DNA from: Dipetalonema caudispina
Taxonomy: Eukaryota > Nematoda > Chromadorea > Rhabditida > Onchocercidae
DNA length: 33,536 nt
Direction: 5' to 3'
Assembly (NCBI GenBank): GCA_013365325.1
Contig: JABVXV010000500.1
Span: 1-33,536 of the forward strand
A program made the translations under genes and the position numbers. Below are positions 12,359-24,354 of this stretch, one piece after another. Position 1 is the stretch's first letter, and each line of letters starts with the position of its first letter. The notes below the pieces were generated by a model, which saw only the letters and a list, made by a program, of their open reading frames with translations, had not been told where the DNA came from and did no database searches.

Positions 12359-15301
12359 TTAAGGCATTTTTAGTAATGCTTCATAATCCACTTCATCACC
12401 TGGCAATAACGGTAGTTGTCCCTTGTTTACTGCTTCAGCGAATCCTATACCCGATAAAGCAAGCTGGGCTAGGTCCATTTTACCAGGCGTGTAACTGGTC
12501 ACAGAACTTCAAGAACATTAAAATATTCAAAAAGTTTACATCAAATCTAACATATTTAATTAAGTGTAATTTCTGTTTGCTCCCAACCAGAGTAGGGAAA
12601 TAAAACTTGAAAACTCGTGGATATTTACATGAAGTGAGCGTCCTTCACTTATTTCGTAAAAAAATGAAAAAATCTGGAGATTATAAACAAACCTGGTCAA
12701 CCACCACATTAGAAACGGTTGTGTGAATGCTATGAATAGCATTAGATATATTTTGCGCTTTTGTCCACCATATTCATTATAGGGATTTTGTACATCCAGT
12801 AAAAATGTCTTCACTGTTCGAAGCTTAAATAAAAATAGAATTAAATCCGAAAAAAATGCATCACTACATAAAAAGTAATTTGAGAAAGACTAAAATTTAT
12901 TCAAGTCTCAATAGAAGTCTCAGGAATCTTTTAAAAAACTACGAGAAAACTGCTTTCACTTTTATCTAAGTCTGTTTTTGACCTGTTAAATTTGAAGTGG
13001 TTTTTCCACTGATGACCCCACAGACCGATTAGTAACGAAAATCAGTGCCTAGATTCTATATCACAACATATTCAATGTGAAACAAGTGCAGTTCTTGTAG
13101 CAAATAAAAGCATGAAAAAGTGGAACAGCAAATAATTATTGACTCAAATTTTTCGAATTAAAGAAGTGGAAAATATAGGAGAATAAGATCAAGATATTAT
13201 GCATTTCAGGCCAAAAAGGAGAACAAATATCTTTTGCAGTAATAAATTTATGAAACATACCAGAAAGAAAACAACTGCAAAGGACATATAAGCTAAAACC
13301 CAATAATAGAACGATTTACCACCTAATATAAAAACCAACAAGCAGACATTCATCCTAAAAGAGTAACAAGATCAGTAAGAAAATCTAGCAGTATTTCTAC
13401 TATATAATTTAAACAAAAAATATCTTAATTCAAAAACCGAATGAATTTTGATAAATCAATCAGATTCTTTCATAGCATCTAAAGAGACTTCCTAATTCTG
13501 CCTCAGCAGAAGAACATAATATTTTTCTCCACCATCTTAATAATTTTTACAGCATTGCTTCAAATTGCTAAATTCAGTTACAAAATTTATTCAAAGTTAT
13601 CCATTTTATTACAAATTTTCAAGAACCTTACCCAACGAATTTATAGCTACTATAGGCAAGTGAATGCCAGAATGTGAGCGATTGTGGTATGTTCATAATA
13701 TACCTCGTTATAATTATTATCAAATTTTCGAAAATAAGATAGGCTAATGCATTTGTTGTTATGATGCCCAACTGTTCAGGTGTAAATCTAAAAAAAGAAT
13801 ACTTTTTAAACAGGTATTTTTTGTACGAAAAAAACAATGTAATCAGCAAGTGAGTTTACCTTTTTTGTGTTCCTAGTACAAATCCAGAAATAAGAATATA
13901 AGTTACATAAGCCATTAACGGTATATATAAATCGGGAGCATTGACATCTAATCGTGGGGGTACTGGTGAATCCGAAGAATCATCCTTGACAGTCCAATCC
14001 TAAAATTATAGACTTCACGCCATATTAAAACTGAGTAAATTAACTTGCTATGAAATGCAGAAACTTACTCGATGCAGAAAAGGAAATAATATAAGACCCA
14101 ATTTTTTGCCAACATATGTATTATCCACAGCAAAGTAATACTTCAAACGGAATGCAGACAAATATTTGGTCAACTGAAATCAAAAAATTATTTTTTTAAA
14201 TTTTTTTGGAAATCTATTTCATATTTAACCTCAATTCTAAAACTTTCTATTATTACTAACAAAAATATTTGTTCAAGGTCAAGCATCAATGATTGGATGT
14301 ATTGTGGATATCTCCAGCAATAAAAACAACTACCTTTTCCTTCTGCTGTATAGCAAACTGGCCACCAATTTGTCTTGCTGCATTTAACATCGGATCTGAC
14401 ATGAGCTGATTAGAAAATGATGGTAAATTTCCAACACCATACGAATCTGAAAAACATGAGTTTAGCATAAAAGAACTGCAGAATATCTGCTGATGCCAAA
14501 AATTTAGCAACATTTAGTATTTTAAAATTATACCGAATTTTTTTGAAGAATTAGGAACAAAAAGAAATCTGTTAAGAAAATGCAAAATCGTGCAAGTCTC
14601 AAATTTGACTTTAAGTTATCCATATTAAATTCTGATAGATCACGTGAACGATCTTAATTTAATAATCTTGACGATAGGCTAACTCTGCGATCCCATTGCG
14701 AATGACTGCATTTGATTTGCTTGGGAATAATTAGTTGACGTCGGTATTGAAGGGATGGTTACTTGTTGGTTATAGTATTCATTATAAGCTTTATTCGATG
14801 GTATTGCTGATATGGGTTGATTGCTAAAAGTACTGATATTGCAGGGAAAATTAAAACCATACCAGAAATTTAATTCCAATTCCAAAAGGAAATTCAAGCA
14901 GTAATATCCAACTCAATGCAACTGCTAAAAAAAAAGGAAGAAAACAACTAGGGAAGATACATCATATCACATTGCAGAGATAATATTGTGCACAAAGTTT
15001 AGACAACTCCAACCTCTCCTATCAGTAATCCCAAAAGAGCATTCAAATACCAGAACCGAAATCCGAATTGGAAAAATTAACTTCCTCATTTAAAAACAAA
15101 TAGAAAACCGAACTAACTAAAAATTAATTGCAAACTTTTAATATCAAGTTAATTAGGGAAAGTTAGTGCAGAACAAATATAAACTAACCTATAAGTTCCT
15201 TGGTTTCCCCATGGTTCTTGCCTTTGTTGCCAATGCTGGTTGGCATTATAGCCAACATTATAATTACTATCATCATTCCAACTCCAATTTGGGTCTGTCA
15301 T
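12359..15301 (-). CDS. YIF1: YIF1 family ER-Golgi trafficking membrane protein
   Basis: Nine exons in reading order are 15301-15189, 14832-14684, 14446-14334, 14173-14069, 13999-13860, 13787-13632, 13354-13261, 12823-12693 and 12494-12359, giving 378 residues with all phases consistent. YIF1 partners YIP1-type proteins and Rab GTPases in ER-Golgi transport. The first ~100 residues are an Asn/Gln-rich cytosolic tail. Then come the conserved [20 protein letters not shown] (about 104-124), [20 protein letters not shown] (exon 4) and [14 protein letters not shown] (exon 5) blocks that identify the family. Five membrane spans follow: near 187-203, in exon 6, across the exon 6/7 junction, exon 7 and exon 8 ([18 protein letters not shown]). 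Vertebrate YIF1 proteins stop a few residues after the last span; here a ninth exon adds a soluble ~45-residue tail ending in LLKMP. The exon 8 donor is the weak GTTTGT. Exon 2 has two in-frame acceptors nine bases apart. The family call is certain; the last exon is inferred. Confidence 0.93.
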
Positions 15302-15308
15302 TGTGTAA

Positions 15309-15320
15309 CTGATTCGAAAA
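15309..15320 (-). promoter_or_regulatory. Putative trans-splice acceptor of YIF1
   Basis: Minus-strand TTTTCGAATCAG ends 7 nt before the YIF1 ATG. No coding exon precedes it, so a spliced-leader acceptor giving a 7-nt 5' UTR is the simplest reading. Confidence 0.45.
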
Positions 15321-15614
15321 TTTGTATAATAAGTGAGTATGCGTTGGCCTGAAAATTTGCAGAACCATATTTCAGGCCGTGAGATAAGTAAAAATATAAT
15401 AAATCATCTGATCGAGTTACATTTGGAACAAAAAAAAAAAGATATGTGAAATCAAGCCTAATGATTTATGACACGTCTCGTAACCATACATGACACTAAT
15501 GTATGCTCCGTAAAAACAGTACTGATAATATATTTGTATCATTGTTGCGTGGTTATCACTATCAAACTACTCAATGTTTCCATGCATTTATAATTGTGTA
15601 TGAAATCGCTTGGG

Positions 15615-15892
15615 CTTTAGACGTAGAAATGCCATTTCAATTTTAGACGTAAAAATATCACTTCAATTATAGACGTAAAAGTACCACCTCAATTTTAGAC
15701 GTAAAAGTACCACCTCAATTTTAGACGTAAAAGTGTCACGTCAATTTTAGACGTAAAAATGTCACTTCAATTTTAGACGTAAAAGTACCACCTCAATTTT
15801 AGACGTAAAAGTGTCACTTCAATTTTAGACGTAAAAATGCCACTTCAATTTCAGACGTAAAAGTGTCTCTTTAATTTTAGCGTAAAATTACC
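15615..15892. repeat. 26-bp minisatellite, about 10.7 copies, upstream of YIF1
   Basis: Units start at 15615, 15641, 15667 and so on every 26 bases to 15849, with a truncated copy at 15875-15892. Each begins TTTTAGACGTAAAA, continues RTRYCACYTC and closes with AA. The period is constant, while the four bases after the A run vary between copies (GTAC, GTGT, ATGC, ATGT, ATAT). Some identical variants recur, such as GTACCACCT in three copies. It lies 0.3-0.6 kb upstream of the YIF1 start, where a promoter might be expected. Confidence 0.95.
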
Positions 15893-17070
15893 AGGCAAAA
15901 CATCCAAAAATTATTCACAAATCCACGTAACGTAAAGCATGTGAAAATGCGGTCCGTGGCCCCTTCCGGATGCTGAATGCAACAATTTGGTCTACATTAA
16001 TTTGGTTGTATTCAACACTTCTGAAAATGATTTCAGCTTCCTGACATTATGCAAATTTCAACACAACAAAAAAACATTCTAATCTAAATTTTGGAAAAGA
16101 ATTGATTTAACATATGACATATTAACTGTTAAATATACTATTTGTGAATTTTCATAATTCAGAAAATTTGCTCATTCGTTATATCTCCTATCGTCTCAGG
16201 AATTGATATAATTTTCTCTAATATTTATTTTTTTTGAGTTCAAAATAAGAATCATAAAAAAATTTCATGAAAGTCAAAAAACTTTGTTACATCTGTTGGG
16301 AGAGTTTTTTTTTTCTCAGCAAAATACAATAATCAATGCGCAAAAGCAATACTTATCAACATATTTTACATAATGATAATTTCGTACATTTTGATAATTC
16401 AGGGTATTTCGGATAAGACCCTAAAATAGTATTCTTACAGAGCATATTATATCAATTAAATTTTTTTCGAATTAATTAAATAAATATATTTGTTTACCGA
16501 TATCAAATAAAGAATTCTAATAAGTTGTTAGATATCATACGGCAGTACCAAAATATTTTAAAAATTAAATTTCAAATTGAAAACAAAAAGTGGAAGAATA
16601 GGGAATTCATGGGAAGATGTTTAAATGTATTTGAATTACTTAATGGAAATTTATTCTGTTAGGTAATTTAACAAGCAATAATAATAGCGTAATTGAATTA
16701 AAAAAAAAAAGAAAAAAAAAAAAAAAAAAACGATAATTATTACTCAATAAGTAATTATTACTTTCGGAAAAAAAAAAAAAGATCCATTCCAACTACATTT
16801 TTTTTTCATTCGATTTTTTTGTTAATTAATTGAAATGTGAAATGGAACTAATATACTATTGTTTATTAAATCATTATAACTGATAAATTTGATTAACAAA
16901 TTTTTAAATGCAAATTTTTTTTCTTTCCTTTCTCAAAACATTCTAAACATATTATAATTTCAAACATACCGTAATATTTTATGATCATTTATCAAAGTAC
17001 AAAAATCAATTCAATTTCAAATAAAAGAAAAACAATGCATTTTTTCTCCCTTTTTCCTATCCTCTTTTTT

Positions 17071-17090
17071 TCCTCTCTCTCTCTCTATCT
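17071..17090. repeat. Short (CT)n microsatellite
   Basis: A CT dinucleotide run of about eight units sits within a longer pyrimidine tract at 17040-17100. Confidence 0.8.
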
Positions 17091-20000
17091 CTTTTTCTCC
17101 TCATTGATAAATTGAATGATAGAAATCAAAAAAAAAAAAAAAAAAAACGAAAGGATTGCTATGAAATGTTAGGATGAATAAAACTTTATGGTAGAAAAAA
17201 AAAAAAAATTTATTTGCTTATTGACAATTAAATTGACTGTTAAACTATTTGTTACGTATTTTTTTTTTCCCATTTCTGATATATTTTTACTGATAATTCA
17301 TTTTGCATTTTTTCAGTTTCTTTTTTTTTTTTATAATTATTATTTTTAATTATTTTCGTATATTTATGTAAATTTTTTAATTTTCTCTCTCATTTGCATT
17401 CTTTCATTTCCATTTTCAAAATTATTTTTTATCTCCATTATCTTCTAATTTTTTTTTTCTTTTTTTTTTTTTTTTTTTGCATTTATTTCTAGAATTTGAA
17501 TTGAAATATTTGCAGGAAATATTCTTAGCAAGAATTAATTGATCGTACCGTATGCCGTTAAGTACTTTTCCCTGATGAAGAAATAATTTTACTCTTTTTT
17601 AATCTTATCTTTTCCTATCCTTTATTGTTTACAATTTATTACCGGTAATCCTTCTATAATCTTTTGAATAGTTGATCGAATGATTGATTGATCAACCAAT
17701 TGATCCTTTATTCCATGCAACAATGGTCAACATCAATCAATCGGTTTAAATGAATGAACTATTTAACACATTTTATTTTATCTTTGCGTTGATAATACCA
17801 ATAATTCTAATATCAATATTTAGTTATTTAGTCGAATGATTGGATGATTAATCATATGATCCTTTGTTTCATCCAGTAGTTTCCATTGTTAGTCGATCAG
17901 TTAACATAAATGAACTCTCCGATAGATTTTACTATATCTTTTCTCTGATAATACTGATTAATATCATTCATTTAATAGCAAGAAATGATTCATGATAAAT
18001 ACAATTTCGTTGCTTTTATCACAAATTAATTATATTGTCAAATTTCTATAACTGTATGATTTATATTTCAACTGTATATGAAAACTCTATCATAGCATAT
18101 CATACCATTATTTTACGCTAATTTCAATTTTAATCAGATTATATCGTCGATGTTGAATTAATTCCTACATTTCTGATCAAAATTGTACGAGAAAAATTTA
18201 TCATTTTATAACAATCATCAATGAATTGTACAGTTACAAACAATTTATGAATACATTTTTTTTTTTTTTTTTTCTTTCACTCTTAAATTATTTCTCCCTC
18301 ATCTATGACCTCTTCACTGTTTATATTTTAAAATTTTACCACGATGTAAACAACATATGATAATAGCATTGAAATCTATTGAAATTTCAACAAAAGCAAT
18401 AATCTCACATATATTTCATTGATTTGAATGAATATGCTGTAAAGTTTGCTTTTGTTAAATTTTTTCTAGTTTTTTTTCTTTTTTTTTTTTTTTTTTTGCT
18501 GAAAAAAAAGTGAGAAAGAAAAAGTAATTTTTTGATATTGCAAATTTAAAATTTAAACGACAATTGTGTGTATGTTTTATTAATGCAAATTTTAGAATGA
18601 TTCATGCAATGGAATTGTTTTAAATGGGCAAATTGTTTCCGATGAATGATTTGTAATGCAGGTAATAATTATGTTATAAATATGCAAACTAATTGAATTC
18701 AATTAGTTCTAGTTTATTCATAATTATCTTAATTTGATTATGGTTAATTTTAGGCTATTGTATGGAAAAAATGAAAATTTTCAATTCCTTTTTTATATCC
18801 CATTTGGCTATAATTCAATTAATTGGAAAGAGATAATTGGCAAGATGATTGAAAGCCAGCAAAAATTGTCGAAATTAAAATAAAAATAGCTGATTTTGTA
18901 ATAAAATCATTTACGCTTCACTTTTTTTTTTGCTCTTTTCAGCGTATTTAAATAAATTTTAAGAATTGATTTAAATTATATAAAATCAGTAAATTTTGAA
19001 CAATTTTTATTGATTTCAGATATACATTTTTTTTTAGAGAAAGGATATTGCATAATCCCCACGAAAAAGAAATGAAAATTCTGTGGTAAGATTTGAAAAG
19101 CTTCTGAGAAAAATAACATAGCTTTCTTACTTCTCTAGTATATTTAATTAAATTTTAAGAATTATTTCGAATTTTTTTTCTTTTTTTGGTATCTTATGTT
19201 AGAAATAAATTTAACGGTATCAATATTTTTCAAATTATTAAGTGAAATGAATTAAAAATTTGATTTTTCCTATTGTTCTTTTTTTATCTTTAATGCAATT
19301 TTTATTTTGCTTATATCAGTGCGATGGAAAATGATTTCACCCGAAATGAACTGAATTGAATATCGAAATGAATTGAAGAAAATTACGAAATATTTGTATT
19401 GTATTCAATTTTTTTATGCTTCAGTTAGGCTTATTTTTTCCTTTATTTTTTGACTAATAATTGGTAAATTAATTTATTGATGGGACAAAAGTTTAAATTT
19501 GAAATTGTTGTTCAAGTAGTGATTTAATAAATATTTATGGAATAATATATGAATAATGGATATAGTTTGGCTAAATTTCCACTCTAAAAATTGATTGAGA
19601 CTGCAAAATTGTACTCTAAATGCATAATGTGTAAATTCTTTTTTTGTTTTCTCATCTTCAAACATTGAATTTAATTCTTCTCATAAATTTTAATTTATTT
19701 CTTTTTACAAATTAAAACACTATAGACATAATAAAATTACAATCATAATATTGTAAAATAATTTATTTCTTCGCAAATTAATGAAATAAAATTTTACAAT
19801 GTTAAATTTTAATATTAAAAGAAGTTAAGAAAAAAAAAAAAAAAACAAAAAAAAAAAACGTTTCACGCAACAATTATATGTTATGATTTATGAAGTAACA
19901 AAATAAGATTACATTGCATCTATTACAAAAAATATAACAATTTTCTCATTCAAATGTTTTTTTTTTTTTTTTCTTAATTTTTAATCAAAATTTTCAAAAA

Positions 20001-21237
20001 AAAAAAAAATGATGTATTTGATTTCAATGGCATTTGTAATTCATACTGCGTATTATCTCAGTAGTTTGCATTATAAATGCATGGTGACATATGCTTTTAT
20101 ATGTTTTTAGAGTATATTTTGTATGTATCAAATGAATTAAAAAGTTAGTAATTGCAAAGTTAAATTTCATACAAAACTATGGAAAATTTTTAAAATGTCA
20201 TGTATTTAATGCATATGTAAAAAAAAAGGGCAATATGAATTGTTGTAAAAATTTGTTCCAATTTTTCTTTCGCAATTATTAACTTTTTTTTTTTTTTGTT
20301 CTTTTTAAGCAATTAACAACAATTTTATTGTATCACTTAGATAATTAAATAAAAACACTTTCGAATCGAAAAAAGTTGCATCGAAAATTTTATGATGTGA
20401 CAAAAAAAATTAATTTAATTATTCATTTATTTGAAATATCAACGTGTTCTTGTAAGACAAAATAGTTGGCGTAGAAAGAGTAATTAATGTTACTTTGACA
20501 ATATCACAATTATATGATGTGTTATAATAGTAAAAGTTTATTTTAGCAGATGGTAAATGTATACTCTAATTTTAACTTGTAAGCTTAACTTAAATTTTTA
20601 GGCCTTATATCAGCAAATACCTTTACTTGACAGCAATATCTACCAATTATTAAAAATAATTTCGTCTGCATAATTTATATTTGAATGTAAGCAAAGTTTT
20701 TTATTTAAACGAAAAAAAAAAAGTGAATTTTATATCTGCAAATTGTAAAGGTCGTATAATACAATTTGTATAAATAAATTCTTTTCGAAATTATTTTTAA
20801 AAATTGAAATTATCAATTTATATTTTTTCTTTATTAATCATCCATTTTTCTCTTATTATTTATTTATTTATTTATTTTTTCTTTTCTAATTATCTTCCTC
20901 AATTTATTTGCTCTTAATAATTTTTGTAATTTTATTAATTATTATTAATTTTTCTTTCTTTTTTAGTAAAAGTGATGATAAATAATGCATCTATATGTGT
21001 TTGGTTGTACATATAACATCAATAATTTGTTCTTTGATTTGTAATGCAAAAATTTTTCTGAATTTAATTAATCCTTTAAAATTAATGAGTGAGTATTTTT
21101 GATAACTTTTGTTAAGCATATCATTTCCATTAATATCCGGAATACCTGGTTAATTAGCATTTTTGATACGGTAGTCTTATCACGAACGAAATGATATATG
21201 AAACATTTCCATTTTTGAAAAAAAAAAAACCATTTTT

Positions 21238-21268
<31 letters not shown>

Positions 21269-21590
21269 GAAATAAGTAAAACTTTAAGACTTCTTAAAAT
21301 AAACTTTTATGCAATTTTTCTCATTTCGCTTTCCTTTTTTTTTTTATGTTTGCATAGATCAGAAATCAGTGTATAAATTAAAATTGTTGAAAAGATTGGA
21401 AATGAGGAGATAAGGAGAAAAAAATAACATTCTGATGTCAATTTTTCCTTCTTTCTTGAAATTTTTTTCTAAAATAATTTTTCCTGAAATAGATTATGCA
21501 TGAAAATGCCTCTTATTACATAGTTTTAGTTAACATTTAAAATTGGCTTAGATTTTTCGTCGAAATTTATAAGCGCGTCTTTTCATCCTT

Positions 21591-21612
21591 TTCTCTCTCT
21601 CTCTCTCTCTAT
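21591..21612. repeat. Short (CT)n microsatellite
   Basis: A CT dinucleotide run of about ten units begins a pyrimidine-rich stretch that continues to about 21640. Confidence 0.8.
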
Positions 21613-21762
21613 CTGTTTCCCTCTTTCCCTCTTTTTCCCCTTACTATTGCTTTCCAGGGTTGAAATCTCATTTATAAAATTAACAAAAAGTTGAAATGAA
21701 ATCATTTACGGATATGAAGGAGAGAAAAAGTTTGGGTAATATACAAAATGATTCAGTGACAA

Positions 21763-21968
21763 TTTTACCGGATAAAAAATGATATACCAAATGACATATT
21801 TAAAATTTAATTATATCGGATATCGTTTTTAAATTTGACCATGTGGGATGAAACAGTAAACATTGCAATTTTCAAAATAAATTATACTGGATAATATATT
21901 TTAATTTAATTATACCATATAAAAGGCTCAAATTTATCTGTATCGGATAGCAAGTTCAAATTTAAATA
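21763..21968. repeat. Degenerate repeat with TATATCGGATA and TTTAAATTTRA boxes
   Basis: About five irregular units pair a (A)TTATAYYGGATA-type box with a following TTTTAAATTTAA-type box. Examples lie near 21767, 21811, 21884, 21918 and 21940. Spacing varies between about 25 and 75 bp. Confidence 0.5.
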
Positions 21969-22533
21969 TTAAATGTCACTCTGGTAGTCAAGAAATTGGG
22001 AAGTTGGAAGCTGTTCAACAAACGAATGATTCAGCAACTTCAAATTGGTCAAATTAATAATTTTGCCTTCATTCTTACCAGAAAATGCCGCAGATTGATA
22101 TATTCATGAAAATGAGGAATTGAATTTTCGGTAAATAAACAATTTGAAGCAATTATTTCAAATGTTAGTAAAAGCAAAAAAAAAAAAAAAAATATCACAA
22201 TGTCAAAAGTAAAGAATAATTTTTTTGCTTATAAGAAATTATAAATATTGACAAATCATGCCCATGTTATTATAATTTTGCCAAATCGATACATAATATA
22301 AATCTTAGTATTTTAGCTTTTTTTTTTTGGTTTAAAATTTTTGTTCTCAGTTATTGAAAATAAAAAAAAAGAAAAGCGAAAAAAAGTATTAAACACTGAA
22401 GGCAAGAATGATATTAAAAATAAGAATTTGAATTCTAATTCAATCATTACGTTTATATAAAACTGAAAATCGTTTTAAAACATTCACGGCTTATATATTT
22501 ATCATATTATATTTTAAAAATGCATTTCATACA

Positions 22534-22553
22534 ATATATATATATATATATAT
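22534..22553. repeat. (TA)n microsatellite
   Basis: Ten AT dinucleotide units lie at the start of the degenerate repeat block that follows. Confidence 0.9.
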
Positions 22554-22555
22554 GA

Positions 22556-23015
22556 AAGCATAAATTAAATAAAAAATTTTATGAATTAATATCTATTCTA
22601 TTTGATATCACATTTTAAGTATGGATGTATACGTTTAAATGTAAAATTTCTGATGCTAAATATCTCATTTTTTTATCATATTTTACGTATTTATATATAT
22701 AGATTTATATACAAGCATATAGTTAGTTAAATGTAAAATTTTTTCCTTTATGAATTTATTCGATAACATATTTCAAGTATTTACCTTAATATATGATTTA
22801 ATAATAATACAGTTTATATATATTGTATATTTAAGCGACAAACATAGGTAAGCGTAAATTAAACGTAAAATTTTTTTTGCTATAAGCGTAAATTAAACGT
22901 AAAATTTTTTTTGCAATAATATTCTATTCGTTGAATTCCCGCATTTCAAAAATATTGTATACGTATGCATAAATTAAACGTTGAATATCTTCTTTTCATC
23001 TATTGAAATACTCAG
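22556..23015. repeat. Decayed ~90-120-bp tandem repeat with an embedded 34-bp doublet
   Basis: Four to five units each begin with a TAAATTAAACGTAAAATTTT-like box (about 22558, 22632, 22724, 22849 and 22969). Each continues with a TATTYGATAWCAYATTTYAAGTAT-like segment and ends in a TATAC or TATATA-rich stretch. Inside the fourth unit, a 32-base segment starting TAAGCGTAAATTAAACG is duplicated perfectly at 22849-22880 and 22883-22914. Confidence 0.75.
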
Positions 23016-23664
23016 ATGTCATAACGTCATCTAACTTTTTTTTTTTTTTTTTTTTTTTCTCATCTATGTGAAGCTGTTTGAATGGAATAATTATGCCAGC
23101 ATAAGGAAATATAACCATGCCTATTTTAGGCTTTTATCCAATTTTCCCCTGACATCATATGTTGATTTGCGCAATATATAAATATATATAAAATGGAATT
23201 TTATTCGATTTAAATATTTCACACTTTAATTGATCAATATTTTGTCGTATTTTAATTTTCGAATAATAAATATTGAAATAAATACATTGAAATTTAATAA
23301 TAGGAAAATGAAAAATGATAAATGAATTGATAAATAGTTAATTTAAGATTGCATATTTATTTTATGGTTCCAATTATCACTACACCTCATCCATACTTGT
23401 TATTTCTCATCCTTGTAATTATCCCAATTGATTTTCTCGATTCAATCTTTTTTTTTCTTTATCATTAATTAGGTGAATAATTGAAGAAATAATATAATAT
23501 TATCGTTATGATTAAGAATTACTTGTAACCATCAAATACAATTAAGTAACATATATTAGGTTTTTACTTATACATTGAAATTTAATCAATTACATTAAAT
23601 TTATTTCTGTACAAATATCTAAATGTAACCTTTTAATCTTTAATTTCCATAATATGATTTGAAT

Positions 23665-24255
23665 ATATGTTTTCATCTCATTTAAATGCATTCATTAAAT
23701 TATGCAAGATCTTTTTAATATATATTTCTCGTATTGCACTTTGCTTAATATTTTCTATAATTTATGTTAAATTAAATATTTTAAATATTCAAATATGGAT
23801 ATGAAACAATTCTTACAATGATGATAGCATATTATTCATTTCAAATATGAGTATAAAATTACTCTTCCATTGGTAATACTATATTATCAAATATACATTT
23901 TATTTTTGTCATTTGAATGCATTCGTTATATTTTGGAAGGTTTGTTTATTACATATTTTAAATAATGCATTCTGATTAATATTCTCTACGGCATATTTTA
24001 ATTAAATAAATTAAAATATTTGAGTATGAATATAAACTCTCGTCTATAACAATAATAGTATATTCTGCAATTTGAGAATATTTTTGGTTTTTTTTTTACG
24101 TTTGAATGTATTCATTAGATTTTATAGGGGAGTTTTTTCCCACCATCCTATAATACTTTTCTTTCAGCTATACGAATTTTCTACTATTCATAATATTAAT
24201 TTCAAAATAAGAAGAAAATTCACCTTAGTGTTTCAAACCGAATATTCTCTCTAAA
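23665..24255. repeat. Decayed ~190-220-bp tandem repeat
   Basis: The phrase CATTTRAATGCATTCRTTA recurs at about 23689, 23910 and 24100. Between occurrences the order of segments is conserved: a TTTAATATATAT or TTATTACATATT stretch, TTAATATTYTCTAYRR, TTAAATTAAATA, ATATGGATATGAA or GAGTATGAATATAAA, and an AATGATGATAGCATATT or ACAATAATAGTATATT end. About 2.5 copies remain. Confidence 0.7.
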
Positions 24256-24354
24256 ACTTAATGAGAAAATTAATTAGCTTGAATTATTTTTTTTTTTTTT
24301 TTTTGATTGACAAGAAAAAGCGTCATCCAGAAAAATTATTTGTTAAATGTTAAT

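Larger units (their letters stand above)
15893..21762. other. Gene-poor AT-rich region
   Basis: No exon can be supported in these 5.9 kb. Frames longer than 60 codons are only homopolymer-driven (Phe, Lys or Leu-rich). It holds many A or T runs of 12-25 bases (for example near 16700-16730, 17130-17147, 17459-17478, 18256-18273, 18479-18498, 19829-19858, 19959-19973 and 21239-21268) and two (CT)n tracts. It could hold distal regulatory DNA or a long UTR or intron of an unseen gene, but nothing in the sequence says so. Confidence 0.5.

Noticed and set aside
15615..15892. Regular direct repeats that might suggest a CRISPR array
   Set aside because: The units are head-to-tail with no unique spacers of constant length, and the context is a eukaryotic intron-rich genome. 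It is a minisatellite.
18942..19180. Two similar TTTAATTAAATTTTAAGAATT-like phrases about 195 bp apart
   Set aside because: The similarity is short and mostly A/T; the flanking sequences do not align, so a duplication is not supported.
21191..21376. 61-codon frame rich in phenylalanine
   Set aside because: It is produced by long T runs; no motif or splice structure.
21960..22050. Stop-free stretch reading CHSGSQEIGKLEAVQQTNDS
   Set aside because: No acceptor or donor frames it and a second overlapping frame is equally open. Chance cannot be excluded.
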